A stretch of 64,000 nucleotides of DNA from Kordiimonas aquimaris (GTDB lineage: Bacteria; Pseudomonadota; Alphaproteobacteria; Sphingomonadales; Kordiimonadaceae), in NCBI RefSeq assembly GCF_025574485.1, contig NZ_JAOBPO010000003.1:225867-289866 (forward strand), given 5' to 3'. The notes beneath the pieces are model-generated. The model was not told the origin of the DNA. It saw nothing but the letters and a program-made list of their open reading frames with translations, and searched no databases. A program made the position numbers and the translations under genes. This document shows positions 22,746 to 32,887 of this stretch, piece after piece; position 1 is the first letter of the stretch; each line of letters starts with the position of its first letter.

Positions 22746-23846
22746 TCAACGGGCACCTGCAAGCGTTGCGGCACCAGCATTAATTGCATCTGACAATAAA
22801 CCAACCGACAGTGCGTACTTAAATGAGGGATTATAACGCATGATTGAACAGAAATTCCGGTAAACTAGGTAACCTTCACCGTCACCCTCATCACCTTCAA
22901 TAAAAGCAGCTGGAATTGACACCTTCGGCAAATCTGATCCATCTAGTCGACGAATACCCATTGCCTGCCAGTCCTGAAGGTCGCGCCATACCCCCATAGA
23001 CTTGAATGACCTGCATTGCCTGTCTGGTGTTAAGCCATCTTCCTGTTTACCAATAAGAGACTTAACGCCGCCCTCAGGCAACCTCACCTTACGCCCCCAG
23101 GTTTGATCATTACGCCAGCCAAAAGACTTTAAATAATTAGCAATCGAGCCCTGAACATCTGCTTTATTGTCCCATATGTCATGCTCACCGTCTCCGTCCA
23201 TATCAACAGAATACTTCAAATAGCTTTCTGGCATAAACTGAGACTGCCCCATGGCCCCTGCCCATGATCCTTTTAATTTATCAAAGGTTGTCATGCCTCT
23301 GTCTAAAATTTCAAGAGCTGCGAATAATTCACGGCGAAAACGAGGGCCCCGTCGTTTATCGTATGCGAGTGTCGCAGTCGCATCAAAAACTGAGTACGTT
23401 AATGGCACTGTGCCGTAATTGGTTTCAACACCCCAAATAGCAGTAATAAATCTGGGTTGAACACCGTATTTCTCAGCGGCAGCATCAAGGCTTTGTTCAT
23501 TATCCAAAAGAGCCTGTGCACCCTTGCTTTTGCGCCAATCACTCACACGAGCCTTAAGGTAACGCGCATATGTTTGTTTCACCTCAGGCTGATTACGGTC
23601 TCGGCGAATAACTCGAACAATTGGCGTAACATCTGTCAGCGCTTTCTCAATTGTTGCATCCGAAATACCACGCTCACGCGCTTCCGTACGTAATGCTATC
23701 AGCCACGCTTCAAATTCAGGATCTTTTTCGGCCTGCACGTCCACTTCACTATTAGCGGTTTCCTGCAATGCCAATAGCGGTGTTGCTACCATCACGCAGC
23801 CTGCAAGGGATGCTGTTAAAAGTAAAGAACGCAAAGCCTGTCTCAT
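22746..23846 (-). CDS. MltB-type lytic murein transglycosylase
   Basis: The 366-residue protein begins MRQALRSLLLTA with a signal peptide ending near VMVATPLLALQ. The ATG at 23846 is chosen because GGGAG lies upstream. The SLT_2 domain shows IWGVETNYGT with the catalytic Glu, a DKRRGPRFRRELFAAL segment, GAMGQSQFMPESY and VDMDGDGEHDIW. It cleaves the glycan strand with formation of 1,6-anhydro ends. The C-terminus ends without a recognisable peptidoglycan-binding domain. It precedes rlpA with a 4-base overlap to that gene's longer form. Confidence 0.92.
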   Translation of the reverse strand: MRQALRSLLLTASLAGCVMVATPLLALQETANSEVDVQAEKDPEFEAWLIALRTEARERGISDATIEKALTDVTPIVRVIRRDRNQPEVKQTYARYLKARVSDWRKSKGAQALLDNEQSLDAAAEKYGVQPRFITAIWGVETNYGTVPLTYSVFDATATLAYDKRRGPRFRRELFAALEILDRGMTTFDKLKGSWAGAMGQSQFMPESYLKYSVDMDGDGEHDIWDNKADVQGSIANYLKSFGWRNDQTWGRKVRLPEGGVKSLIGKQEDGLTPDRQCRSFKSMGVWRDLQDWQAMGIRRLDGSDLPKVSIPAAFIEGDEGDGEGYLVYRNFCSIMRYNPSFKYALSVGLLSDAINAGAATLAGAR

Positions 23847-23998
23847 TAAATATATACTCCCCAAATTCATCTGCCTAGATTAGGCGCGAGGAAGGGTAGA
23901 AAACAACCCGCAATCACGTCATTTTCAAGGCAAATCGCATAAACTTTGTTGTTAATAGGCCAACAACGCATACTTAAGATATAAAATGAGTTCAAAAA

Positions 23999-24033
23999 CA
24001 AAAAAGGCTGACGCCTAAGCATCAGCCTTTTTG
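23999..24033 (-). terminator. Terminator of tRNA-Lys
   Basis: On the minus strand AAAAAGGCTGA and TCAGCCTTTTTT form a strong hairpin with a short loop and a T-rich tail, beginning about 5 bases after the encoded CCA of tRNA-Lys. Confidence 0.85.
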
Positions 24034-24037
24034 AAAA

Positions 24038-24113
24038 TGGTGAGCCCGACAGGGTTCGAACCTGTGACCTACTGATTAAAAGTCAGCCGCTCTACCAGCT
24101 GAGCTACGGGCCC
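24038..24113 (-). tRNA. tRNA-Lys (anticodon TTT)
   Basis: The minus strand forms a full cloverleaf. The acceptor GGGCCCG pairs with CGGGCTC, the D arm is GCTCAGCTGGTAGAGC, and the anticodon stem CTGAC/GTCAG-type helix encloses the loop with TTT at 24078-24080. The T arm contains GGTTCGAACC, and CCA is encoded (24038-24040). The discriminator base is A. Confidence 0.98.
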
Positions 24114-24319
24114 ATTTTTCACTATTCAAAAGCATTGCTCCTGAACGCGGCGGAACATATGGCCAAGAAGCTGACTGGTCAAGGAAAACTATTACCTTTT
24201 CACAACTTTTTTTAAAACTACTAAGCTTAGTGGACTATCAAAAAGCCGAATAAGCCAAAAACTAAGAAAAAAACTACAAACCAACCTGAGCTAAGTTAGT
24301 TGATCTTTAATTCTTTTTA

Positions 24320-24880
24320 TTACTTTTCCTGCGGGTCATAAACGATAACATCGATCTCGACCAAACCTCTATCCGGCAACAAAGCTGTCGTGCCGATTGC
24401 GGTCCAAGCAGGATGTGGTTCACCGACATATTCATTCTTAACTTCGGCCATAGCAACAACTTGATCATTCTTGTCAATCGAGATCAACGGGCTGTCAAAA
24501 ACGTGAAAGCTGGTTATTTTAATTATGCTGTTAATGTCAGCGCCTCCAGCAGCAAGTATATCCTTTATTCCTTCAAAGGCGCGCCTTACGCTCGCTTTAA
24601 ATTCTTCCCTGCTAATAGGTTTGCCATCACTACTCCTTGCGCTAGCAACAGCGCCAGAAACATATATGTAATCACCTGCGCGGACTGCTGGCGAATAATT
24701 ATACCGACCTTCATACCAGCCCTTTTTTTGGCGCTCAGTTGCGATTATCGCCGTGCGACCATTCCCTGTTATATTATAGTTTTGGCCAGATTCCGCATCA
24801 GATTGCTGTGCATGCACAAGTGATATACTGGATATCAAACTCCACAGTATTGTTACGCCAAACACATTTAGGTATTTCAT
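24320..24880 (-). CDS. Secreted RidA/YjgF family protein
   Basis: The 186-residue protein has an N-terminal signal peptide of about 24 residues (ending SLVHAQQ), unusual for a family that is mostly cytoplasmic. The RidA domain follows with GDYIYVSGAVAS, FEGIKDILAAGGADINSI and a C-terminal ALLPDRGLVEIDVIVYDP. In active enamine/imine deaminases an Arg precedes the L-P segment (ARLP-like); here the sequence reads GTTALLP, so that catalytic Arg is missing. Deaminase activity is therefore doubtful, and a ligand-binding role is possible. GAGGGAG precedes the ATG. Confidence 0.85.
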   Translation of the reverse strand: MKYLNVFGVTILWSLISSISLVHAQQSDAESGQNYNITGNGRTAIIATERQKKGWYEGRYNYSPAVRAGDYIYVSGAVASARSSDGKPISREEFKASVRRAFEGIKDILAAGGADINSIIKITSFHVFDSPLISIDKNDQVVAMAEVKNEYVGEPHPAWTAIGTTALLPDRGLVEIDVIVYDPQEK

Positions 24881-24986
24881 TGACTGCTCCCTCTTTAGTT
24901 AAAGCTATTATCGGCATATAGGCCGCTAAAGCTTGGTTATAGAGTTCAGTCGTTTGATTCGTGAGGTAAATTGATCAGCTATAAAT

Positions 24987-26129
24987 CTATAGAGGGTCTA
25001 TATCACCAAGAGTATACGTTTCTCGGAAATTAGCAGCATGCTGTGTCAAATTTCCTTCTGCAATAGCGTTACGCAAACCTTCCATCAAATCCTGATAGAA
25101 TTGCAAATTATGCCATGTAAGCAACATCGCACCTAATATTTCACCTGCTCGAATGAGGTGGTGAATGTACGCTCGGCTATACTGTGTACAAGCGGGACAA
25201 CTGCAAGACGCCTCAATCGGGCGATCATCATCTTTATGGCGAGCGTTCTTCATGTTGATGGCACCACGCCATGTAAAGCCCTGCCCGGTACGCCCGGAAC
25301 GGGTCGGCATGACACAGTCAAACATATCAATGCCGCGTTCAACAGCGCCTACAATGTCATCAGGCTTTCCAACACCCATTAAATACCGCGGTGCATCCTT
25401 TGGCATGCGAGGCATTGTAAAATCCAGAACCTCAAACATCGTTTTCTGACCTTCACCAACAGCAAGGCCGCCAACGGCATAACCATCAAAGCCAATATCT
25501 GTCAGTGCATCAATTGAACGGAATCGCAGCTCTTCATATACACCGCCCTGAACAATGCCGAATAATGCAGAACGCGCAGCATGTTCATCACCGCTATCGA
25601 AGCCATCACGTGAACGCTGTGCCCATCGCATAGATAATTCCATCGACTTGCGTGCTTCATCTTCTGTGGCTGGGAATGGTGTACATTCATCAAACGCCAT
25701 AACAATGTCGGACCCAAGCAAACGCTGGATTTCCATAGAACGCTCTGGCGTCAGCAATATTTTACTACCATCAAGATGGGATCGGAAAGTGACGCCTTCT
25801 TCCGTCATTTTCCGCAGCTCAGTTAAAGACATAACCTGAAAGCCACCTGAATCTGTCAATATCGGTCGGTCCCAGTTCATAAATTTATGAAGTCCGCCAA
25901 GGTGTGCAACACGTTCAGCAGTTGGCCGCAACATCAAATGATAGGTATTGCCAAGCAAAATATCCGCACCTGTAGCACGGACATTCTCAGGCAGCATTGC
26001 CTTAACAGTCCCGGCAGTACCAACTGGCATAAACGCTGGCGTTCTAATTTCGCCTCGCAACATTTGAATGCTGCCTGTGCGTGCTGCACCGTCTGTGGCA
26101 GTAATATTAAGCTTGAAACGTTCGTTCAT
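24987..26129 (-). CDS. tgt: tRNA-guanine(34) transglycosylase
   Basis: The 380-residue enzyme exchanges G34 for preQ1 in tRNAs with GUN anticodons. It contains [13 protein letters not shown] (with the active-site Asp), [22 protein letters not shown] and the zinc site [10 protein letters not shown] followed by a downstream His in [18 protein letters not shown]. It begins four bases inside the queA stop, so the two queuosine genes are coupled. Confidence 0.97.
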   Translation of the reverse strand: MNERFKLNITATDGAARTGSIQMLRGEIRTPAFMPVGTAGTVKAMLPENVRATGADILLGNTYHLMLRPTAERVAHLGGLHKFMNWDRPILTDSGGFQVMSLTELRKMTEEGVTFRSHLDGSKILLTPERSMEIQRLLGSDIVMAFDECTPFPATEDEARKSMELSMRWAQRSRDGFDSGDEHAARSALFGIVQGGVYEELRFRSIDALTDIGFDGYAVGGLAVGEGQKTMFEVLDFTMPRMPKDAPRYLMGVGKPDDIVGAVERGIDMFDCVMPTRSGRTGQGFTWRGAINMKNARHKDDDRPIEASCSCPACTQYSRAYIHHLIRAGEILGAMLLTWHNLQFYQDLMEGLRNAIAEGNLTQHAANFRETYTLGDIDPL

Positions 26130-27169
26130 TTTGTATCGCCTGCAGGAAATAAAAGGCTGCTATCCCCGTATGAATAAAACCGATAATCACCATTCACCGC
26201 ATGCTTATAAGCTTCCTGCATAACGTCTAATCCAGCGAAAGCAGAAACAAGCATGAAAAGTGTCGATTTAGGTAAATGAAAATTGGTCATCAAAGCGTCA
26301 ACAGCCTTAAATCGATAGCCGGGTTTAATAAAAATATCTGTATCGCCTGAAAAAGGATGAATAATACCCACTTCATCAGCTGCACTTTCCAGCAACCGTA
26401 GAGACGTTGTACCAACCGAAACAATACGTTTGCCGCGACCGCGCGCAGTGTTCAACACTGATGCAGTTTCAGGTGTTATCTCACCCCATTCACTATGCAT
26501 TTTATGATCATCGGTATTATCAACCTTTACGGGCAAGAAAGTACCGGCACCTACGTGCAGTGTAATTACGGCGCGTTTTATGCCCTTTGCATCCAGCCGG
26601 GAAATCAACTCGGGCGTATAATGCAAACCCGCGGTAGGCGCAGCAACAGCACCATCAGACCTTGCGTATATAGTCTGATAATCTATTTTATCTTGCTCAT
26701 CGACAGGGCGTTGTGAGGCAATATATGGCGGCAAAGGCATAACGCCGTGTGCTTCAAGCGCGCTGCTCATTTCCACACCCGGGATATCGAATCGAACAGT
26801 GCGCTCGCCTTCTTCACCAACAGCAATCACTGTTGCTTTCAAACCATCAAAATCAATAATATCATTTTCGCGGGCCTTCCGTGCTGGCTTCGCAAAGACA
26901 CGCCACGTTGTTGCACTTTCACGTTTATGTAGTGTCAATTCGATTTTGGCTTCACCACGACGTCCAGTTAACCGGCCCGGTATTACGCGCGTATCATTGA
27001 AAACCAAAACATCTCCAGCTTCCAGAAAATCAGGTAAGTCTGTTACCGTTTGATCTTGCAATACCGGGTGCTGCCCAACGACAAGCATACGTGCGCTATC
27101 GCGCGGCACCACTGGGCGCAACGCGATAGATTCCTTTGGAAGATCAAAATCAAATAGCTCTATGTTCAT
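26126..27169 (-). CDS. queA: S-adenosylmethionine:tRNA ribosyltransferase-isomerase
   Basis: The enzyme converts preQ1-34 in tRNA to epoxyqueuosine with AdoMet as ribosyl donor. The start used is the ATG at 27169 ([19 protein letters not shown]), the usual N-terminus; a longer in-frame ORF to 27205 lacks support. Typical motifs are [36 protein letters not shown] and [16 protein letters not shown]. The 347-residue length fits the family. Confidence 0.96.
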   Translation of the reverse strand: MNIELFDFDLPKESIALRPVVPRDSARMLVVGQHPVLQDQTVTDLPDFLEAGDVLVFNDTRVIPGRLTGRRGEAKIELTLHKRESATTWRVFAKPARKARENDIIDFDGLKATVIAVGEEGERTVRFDIPGVEMSSALEAHGVMPLPPYIASQRPVDEQDKIDYQTIYARSDGAVAAPTAGLHYTPELISRLDAKGIKRAVITLHVGAGTFLPVKVDNTDDHKMHSEWGEITPETASVLNTARGRGKRIVSVGTTSLRLLESAADEVGIIHPFSGDTDIFIKPGYRFKAVDALMTNFHLPKSTLFMLVSAFAGLDVMQEAYKHAVNGDYRFYSYGDSSLLFPAGDTK

Positions 27170-27275
27170 GACGCGGCTTTTAACCGAAGCCAAAGCCAAG
27201 GACAAGCAAATGTATTAATGAAGCCAGCTGCTGCTCATTTTTAGCCAATTCAAACTGCGCAGAGTGTTCTAAGTG

Positions 27276-27824
27276 TTACTTGTCAACATCAGCCGCAACT
27301 TGCACTTTCAACATTTTGGTTGGGTTTCTTGGTGGCTCGCCACGTTGGATCATGTCGACAAACTCCATGCCACTAACAACCCGCCCCCACACAGTGTAAC
27401 TATTATCCAGCGCATTACAGCGTGTGAAGCATATGAAAAACTGGCTATCTGCGCTATCGGGATCATTTGCACGTGCCATTGAAGTTGTACCGCGCAGATG
27501 TGGAACATCATTAAATTCTGCAGGTATATTAACACCTGATCCGCCAGTTCCAGTGCCAAGTGGGTCCCCCCCTTGAGCCATAAAGCCTTCAATAACACGG
27601 TGGAACGTTAACCCGTCATAAAAGCCTTCACGGGCAAGCTCTTTAATGCGTGTAACATGCTTAGGGGCAATATCTGGACGCATGGCAATGATGACACGTC
27701 CAAATTCCAAATCCATATACAGCGTATTATCTTTGTCCAGATTCAACTCAATATCCTGCGCATTACTTGCTTCGCTCATTATCAAACCTATCATCGTTGA
27801 AATAATAATTAAAAACTGTTTCAT
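27276..27824 (-). CDS. Periplasmic peptidyl-prolyl cis-trans isomerase (cyclophilin)
   Basis: The start at 27824 (MKQFLIIISTMIG) gives 182 residues with a signal peptide ending near SNAQ. The cyclophilin domain shows FYDGLTFHRVIEGFMAQGGD, GTTSMARANDPDSADSQFFI and a YTVWGRVVSGMEFVD segment, with the catalytic Arg in FHRV. It should help fold periplasmic proteins. It lies between coaD and queA, an order common in Alphaproteobacteria. Confidence 0.92.
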   Translation of the reverse strand: MKQFLIIISTMIGLIMSEASNAQDIELNLDKDNTLYMDLEFGRVIIAMRPDIAPKHVTRIKELAREGFYDGLTFHRVIEGFMAQGGDPLGTGTGGSGVNIPAEFNDVPHLRGTTSMARANDPDSADSQFFICFTRCNALDNSYTVWGRVVSGMEFVDMIQRGEPPRNPTKMLKVQVAADVDK

Positions 27825-27909
27825 ATCGTATGCTCGTTTAAACTTGAATATTCCCAAAACGTCGAGATTATTCATTACTTATACACTAAAATTAGATTGC
27901 TAAACTTTA

Positions 27910-28422
27910 TTAAACTTTTGATTCGTTTACTCTTTTAACAACTTCACTTGCAACCATGGACGGCACAAAAGCTTCAATATTGCCATCATATCTTGCTACT
28001 TCTTTAACAAGCCGTGATGCAATGGTTTGATATCTGGGATCAGCCATCAAAAACACCGTCTCTATATTCGGGTTAATTTGATAGTTCATACCTGTCATTT
28101 GAAACTCATATTCAAAATCGGCAACAGCTCTTAATCCACGAATAATGATATCCGCACCTACACGTTCAGCGAATTTCATTAACAATTCATCGAACGGCAT
28201 AACATCAATTTCAACGCCTGCAACTTTAGCCATATCGTGCGTTTCACGCTCAACAACTGCAACACGCTCGGATAATGAAAACATCGGATCTTTGCTTGGG
28301 TTAGTTGCAACACCAATCACAAGCTTGTCTACTAAACGAAGACCACGCTTTATAATATCCAGGTGCCCATTAGTAATAGGGTCAAATGTTCCTGGGTAAA
28401 TACCAATGCGTTGCTTCGCCAT
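27910..28422 (-). CDS. coaD: Pantetheine-phosphate adenylyltransferase
   Basis: The 170-residue enzyme makes dephospho-CoA from phosphopantetheine and ATP. It has the nucleotidyltransferase TxGH-type motif in YPGTFDPITNGHLDII, IIRGLRAVADFEYE and MADPRYQTIASRLVKEVARY. The last motif is usually ISSTLVKE; here it reads IASRLVKE, a mild variation. The length and order (gyrA side, then PPIase, queA, tgt) are typical. Confidence 0.95.
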   Translation of the reverse strand: MAKQRIGIYPGTFDPITNGHLDIIKRGLRLVDKLVIGVATNPSKDPMFSLSERVAVVERETHDMAKVAGVEIDVMPFDELLMKFAERVGADIIIRGLRAVADFEYEFQMTGMNYQINPNIETVFLMADPRYQTIASRLVKEVARYDGNIEAFVPSMVASEVVKRVNESKV

Positions 28423-28537
28423 AGGGATTCCTTTGCAAGGAGGCTATTTAATTTGCTTTCAGTCAACATTCCTGAATATGTGTGAAAAAACAAGGTTTTT
28501 CACCAAATTCTGATCGCAACGACCAAGAGATACATCA

Positions 28538-29173
28538 ATGCTACCAATTGACCCGTTGTTATATGTGTTATTTATTCTGGCGACCGTTGGATTTATCTTT
28601 ACGCCCGGCCCAATCGTAAGCCTGATTGTATCAGAGACCTTGCGTGGCAGTCATTCAAACGGCGTGGCAGTCGCAATGGGTGCGCAGTTAGTATCAATAA
28701 TTTATTTAGCCATTAACTTTTTTGGTTTTGCCAGTATCGCCGCGCTCCCAGCCATAATCCTTGATAGCATCCGTTATCTGGGCGCCGCATATCTATTCTA
28801 TTTGGCGTGGACTGCATACAGACACTCGCCTGATTTAACCAATCAAACTAAGACAGCAAACAAATCACAATCTATTTTTCTAAGAAGCTTCAGGAAATCA
28901 TTGTTAATTGCGTCAACCAGCCCAAAAACAATATTGTTTTTTGCCGCCTTCTTTCCACAATTTGTAAGTGATGAACTACCGCTTGCAAATCAGCTAATTG
29001 TATTATCTATCACATTTCTGATTATCAGCTTTATTATGGATATGGGCTGGGTGTTTACAGCTAACAAAGCGCGGCAATTCTTGAAGCACAAGGATAAACT
29101 AGCATTTACAAATAAAATTGCCGGCAGCGTGCTTGCCACTGGTGCGCTGTTAATGCTCTTCATAAATGGTTAA
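28538..29173 (+). CDS. LysE/RhtB family exporter
   Basis: The 211-residue inner-membrane protein has about six hydrophobic segments and the family signature FIFTPGPIVSLIVSETL in the first helix pair, then a charged loop near 97-115 and TSPKTILFFAAFFPQFV. Members export amino acids or small amines. It is on the opposite strand to its neighbours coaD and gyrA, separated from gyrA by a 44-bp convergent gap. The substrate is not predictable. Confidence 0.88.
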   Translation: MLPIDPLLYVLFILATVGFIFTPGPIVSLIVSETLRGSHSNGVAVAMGAQLVSIIYLAINFFGFASIAALPAIILDSIRYLGAAYLFYLAWTAYRHSPDLTNQTKTANKSQSIFLRSFRKSLLIASTSPKTILFFAAFFPQFVSDELPLANQLIVLSITFLIISFIMDMGWVFTANKARQFLKHKDKLAFTNKIAGSVLATGALLMLFING

Positions 29174-29212
29174 CCTAATGTTTTACATAAGCAAAAAAGG
29201 CTAACCATTTAT
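29162..29212. repeat. 11-bp inverted repeat between lysE-type gene and gyrA
   Basis: ATAAATGGTTA at 29162-29172 is the exact complement of TAACCATTTAT at 29202-29212, separated by 29 bases and lying in the convergent gap between the exporter and gyrA. A shared terminator is possible, but the loop is long. On the minus strand a T6 run lies inside the loop rather than after the stem. Confidence 0.35.
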
Positions 29213-29217
29213 AATAA

Positions 29218-31962
29218 TTATTCTTCCGAATTATTTTCGGAGTTTTTATTTTCATCAGTAGCTACTTCTACACCATCTGTCAGCGCCTCATCAGCATCTT
29301 CTTCCTCATCGTCCTGAAGCTTGGCAACTGAAACAATTTTTTCATCATCAGCAACCTTAAACAGCGTAACACCTTTAGTGTTCCGGCTGGCAATACGCAC
29401 ATCAAATACAGGTGTACGGATAAGCTTGCCTTGATCGGTAACCATCATCAATTGCTCACCTTCTGTAATCGGGAAAGCTGCAATCACATCACCAATCTGA
29501 GCGCGCATACCAGCATCTGAGGGTACATTCCATATGCCCTGCCCGCCACGATTGGTAATTCGATACTCGTAAGTACTAGTGCGTTTACCAAAACCACCAT
29601 TCGTAATTGTAATGATGAACTGCTCTGATGCTTGCATAGTTGCGGTTAATTCATCACTTAGAGTTTGCTCACCAGGTTCAGACTTCCACGCAGCAGCCCT
29701 CAGGTATGCGTCGCGCTCTTCAGTTGTAGCGTTTGTGCCATTAATTACGCACATGGATACAACTTCGTCGCCTTCAGCAAACTTCATACCGCGCACACCG
29801 GTCGATGTACGACCAGCGAACAAGCGAACATCGGTCGCTTTGAAACGAATCGCTCGACCACCTTTAGCCGCCATGAGAATATGATCATCTTCGGTGCAAA
29901 CATCGACACCAATCAATTTATCATCTTCATCCGAGAAACGGATCGCAATTTTACCATTTGCCATAACGTTAGAGAAATCAGACAGCAAATTACGACGCAC
30001 ATTACCCTTCGCCGTAGCGAACATTACATGCAAATTACCCCATGTACTTTCGTCTTCAGGCAATGGCAGGATCGTTGCAATGGTTTCGTCCTGTTTTAGC
30101 GGCAGAAGATTGATAACAGCCTTACCTTTGGATGTAGGGCTGCCCACCGGCAGTTTCCAAACCTTCATCTTGTATACTTGACCAAGGTTAGAGAAGAACA
30201 ATACCGGCGTGTGCGTATCGGCAACAAACACTGTAGAGAGGAAATCCTCATCCTTAGTCTGCATGCCAGAACGGCCTTTACCACCGCGGCGTTGAGCGCG
30301 GTATGTCGATAAAGGCACACGTTTGATATAACCAGAATGTGTAACGGTTACGACCATATCTTCGCGTGCAATCAGGTCTTCATCTTCGAAGGAGCTTATC
30401 GTATGAGTATCAATCTCGGTACGGCGATCATTGCCAAATTCTTCCTGAACAGCCAACAACTCCGCGCGTAATACTTCATACAAACGCTCACGCGATTGTA
30501 GAATTTCGAGAAAACCTCTTATTTTTTCTGCAAGTTCTTCAAGTTCGCCGCCAATTTCATCACGGCCAAGTGCTGTTAGACGGTGTAAACGAAGGTCAAG
30601 AATAGCTTTGATTTGTAACTCAGAAAGCTGGAACGTACCATCATCATTGATCCGACCTGCCTCGTTGATCAACTCAAGATAAGGCAATATCTCAGCAGAA
30701 TCCCAACGTTTGGCACCTAGCGCTTCTCGCGCGGCAGCCGGAGAACTAGCCCCGCGTATAATGGCAACCACTTCATCAATATTAGCAACCGCCGTTACCA
30801 AACCAACCATCAGGTGCGCACGGTCTCGTGCTTTTGCCAGCTCAAACTTCGTACGACGCGTGATCACTTCTTCACGGAAGTCAATGAAAGCGCGCAAAAC
30901 ACCCTTAAGCGTCAACTGCTCCGGCTTGCCACCATTAATAGCAAGCATATTGATGCCGAAGCTGGTTTGCACTTGTGTGAATCGATAAAGCTGGTTCAAA
31001 ACAACGTCAGCAACTGCATCACGCTTAAGCTCAATGACGACCCGCACACCATCCCGGTCACTCTCGTCGCGAATATCAGAAATACCTTCGATACGCTTAG
31101 TCTGAACGCATTCAGCAATCTTCTCAATCATGGAAGACTTGTTCACCTGAAAAGGTGTTTCAGTGATGACAATCGCTTCGCGGTCTTTGCGAATTTCCTC
31201 TACATGGGTTTTGCTTCGGATTGTAATCGAGCCTTTACCCGTTTCATAAGCTTGCCTAATGCCACTTATGCCAAGAATGCTGGCACCTGTTGGCAAATCC
31301 GGCCCTTTTACATGCTCCATCAAACCAGCGGTGTCGATATCCGGGTCATCGATTAGCGCAAACACGCCGTTAATAACTTCATGCAAGTTATGCGGCGGTA
31401 TATTGGTTGCCATACCAACAGCAATACCCGTACCACCGTTCACCAGCAGGTTTGGGAACCGTGCGGGAAGAACAACAGGCTCGTGTTCACTTTCATCGTA
31501 GTTAGGGCGAAAATTGACCGTATCTTTATCAATATCACCAAGCAAGACAGATGAAACTTTTGCCATCCGGGCTTCAGTATAACGCATAGCTGCAGCGTTA
31601 TCACCGTCCATAGAGCCAAAGTTACCCTGCCCGTCCACAAGCGGCGCGCGCATAGAAAAATCCTGCGCCATGCGCACGAGAGCGTCATAGATGGCACTAT
31701 CACCGTGTGGGTGATATTTACCCATCACATCCCCGACAATACGCGCAGACTTACGGAACGGCTTGTTCCACTCATAGCCATTTTCATGCATCGAGAAGAG
31801 AATGCGACGATGAACCGGCTTAAGGCCGTCTCGCACATCAGGCAGCGCGCGTGATACGATTACGCTCATAGCGTAATCGAGGTACGAAGCCTTCATCTCG
31901 TCTTCAATTTTAATTGACTGAATATCGCGCTCTTGTGGCGGAATTGGTGTGTTATCGCTCAC
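29218..31962 (-). CDS. gyrA: DNA gyrase subunit A
   Basis: The 914-residue subunit has the catalytic Tyr128 in [11 protein letters not shown], and the quinolone-resistance region [10 protein letters not shown] carrying Ser89 and Asp93, the residues found in susceptible enzymes. The GyrA-box [10 protein letters not shown] lies near residue 560, at the start of the C-terminal DNA-wrapping propeller. The C-terminus ends in a long acidic tail ([13 protein letters not shown] and beyond). It cuts and passes duplex DNA to introduce negative supercoils, with GyrB. The 276 bp upstream to tRNA-Ser presumably hold its promoter; no specific site was recognised. Confidence 0.98.
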   Translation of the reverse strand: MSDNTPIPPQERDIQSIKIEDEMKASYLDYAMSVIVSRALPDVRDGLKPVHRRILFSMHENGYEWNKPFRKSARIVGDVMGKYHPHGDSAIYDALVRMAQDFSMRAPLVDGQGNFGSMDGDNAAAMRYTEARMAKVSSVLLGDIDKDTVNFRPNYDESEHEPVVLPARFPNLLVNGGTGIAVGMATNIPPHNLHEVINGVFALIDDPDIDTAGLMEHVKGPDLPTGASILGISGIRQAYETGKGSITIRSKTHVEEIRKDREAIVITETPFQVNKSSMIEKIAECVQTKRIEGISDIRDESDRDGVRVVIELKRDAVADVVLNQLYRFTQVQTSFGINMLAINGGKPEQLTLKGVLRAFIDFREEVITRRTKFELAKARDRAHLMVGLVTAVANIDEVVAIIRGASSPAAAREALGAKRWDSAEILPYLELINEAGRINDDGTFQLSELQIKAILDLRLHRLTALGRDEIGGELEELAEKIRGFLEILQSRERLYEVLRAELLAVQEEFGNDRRTEIDTHTISSFEDEDLIAREDMVVTVTHSGYIKRVPLSTYRAQRRGGKGRSGMQTKDEDFLSTVFVADTHTPVLFFSNLGQVYKMKVWKLPVGSPTSKGKAVINLLPLKQDETIATILPLPEDESTWGNLHVMFATAKGNVRRNLLSDFSNVMANGKIAIRFSDEDDKLIGVDVCTEDDHILMAAKGGRAIRFKATDVRLFAGRTSTGVRGMKFAEGDEVVSMCVINGTNATTEERDAYLRAAAWKSEPGEQTLSDELTATMQASEQFIITITNGGFGKRTSTYEYRITNRGGQGIWNVPSDAGMRAQIGDVIAAFPITEGEQLMMVTDQGKLIRTPVFDVRIASRNTKGVTLFKVADDEKIVSVAKLQDDEEEDADEALTDGVEVATDENKNSENNSEE

Positions 31963-32238
31963 CAGCTATAACCCCTTTGAGTGCAGGCTCACCTGCAGAC
32001 ACTAAAACAAACATATAGTCACAACAAATCCCTTAACCCCGATATGTTGTGGCTAACTATGCATAGTTTCTAGCAACTACCGCACCGACGCGCAAGGTGA
32101 ATGACATCGTTTTTCATGCAAAATTCAGTAATTTATCGACGCTTTTAAGAAGGAATTTGCAGATAAGGTAAGTTTTGGCTGGACGGCAGCAAATTCTGCC
32201 GTTAAAACCCGCTCCAGATTCAATCAATCTTCTTATCC

Positions 32239-32328
32239 GGGCAGGTGGCAGAGCGGTTGAATGCACCGGTCTTGAAAACCGGCAAGGATGCAAGTCCTTC
32301 GTGGGTTCGAATCCCACCCTGCCCGCCA
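32239..32328 (+). tRNA. tRNA-Ser (anticodon TGA)
   Basis: The 90-base gene forms a class II cloverleaf. The acceptor GGGCAGG pairs with CCTGCCC, the anticodon TGA is at 32273-32275 in CCGGTCTTGAAAACCGG, and a long variable arm follows (AAGGATG...AAGTCCTT). The T arm contains GGTTCGAATCC, the discriminator is G, and CCA is encoded (32326-32328). Confidence 0.98.
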
Positions 32329-32329
32329 C

Positions 32330-32356
32330 TTCATAAATGTAAAGTTAATTTATGAA
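32330..32356 (+). other. Hairpin after tRNA-Ser
   Basis: TTCATAAAT at 32330-32338 pairs with ATTTATGAA at 32348-32356 around a 9-base loop, starting two bases after the tRNA. There is no T tract, so it is at best a weak terminator or processing signal. Confidence 0.4.
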
Positions 32357-32455
32357 ATGCGATCATTACTATCGCAAACGTGATAATTCATTCTCTCGAC
32401 AATAACTCTCAATTTACATAAGAAGTAAATATTGGTTTCATGGAGAATATTTCAT

Positions 32456-32845
32456 TTGCCTAACTTTGTTCGCATAGCACTAACGTTTTTGCTCATAATC
32501 AACATGTGCCCATGCGGCTCATTGTTTGATTATAACAACAGCACAATAACGCAAGATGCCTCTAGTGAACGCCTTCAAGTAAATACGGCCTGTCATGAGG
32601 ATCAATCGTCCAAAGCTAAAACTACATTTGATTACGCATGTAAAGATTGCTGCACTACCAATGATACCATAGCCCATCAGTCAGAAAACGAAATCTTACG
32701 TGACATTAATAAAGCATTCTACGCTGTTCAACCTGCAAAGGTGGTAGAAGAACGTACTCGTTTTCTTATTTATACCAAGCAAGCGCAGCAAAGGCACTTT
32801 AAGCACCTAAGCCCCATTCAGAACAGAGACCGTCTCCTGATTTAG
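32456..32845 (+). CDS. Small secreted Cys-rich protein upstream of a TolC/multicopper-oxidase pair
   Basis: A TTG start at 32456 with GGAG 10 bases upstream gives 129 residues; a TTG at 32432 is possible. Residues about 5-20 (FVRIALTFLLIINMCPCG) look like a signal peptide. The rest is polar and contains several Cys/His positions: CHED near residue 43, then CKDCC near 60-64. The pairing of these residues with the downstream genes suggests a periplasmic copper-handling protein, comparable in size to small copper-resistance accessory proteins. No family match is claimed. Confidence 0.55.
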   Translation: MPNFVRIALTFLLIINMCPCGSLFDYNNSTITQDASSERLQVNTACHEDQSSKAKTTFDYACKDCCTTNDTIAHQSENEILRDINKAFYAVQPAKVVEERTRFLIYTKQAQQRHFKHLSPIQNRDRLLI

Positions 32846-32887
32846 GCTAGCCATATCAAGGCAAACCCAAATCATAAGAGGCAAATC

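Noticed and set aside
32114-32329. Minus-strand ORF beginning MAGRVGFEPTKDL
   Set aside because: It lies antisense to tRNA-Ser(TGA). The peptide is the well-known spurious product of antisense Ser-tRNA sequence and is not a gene.
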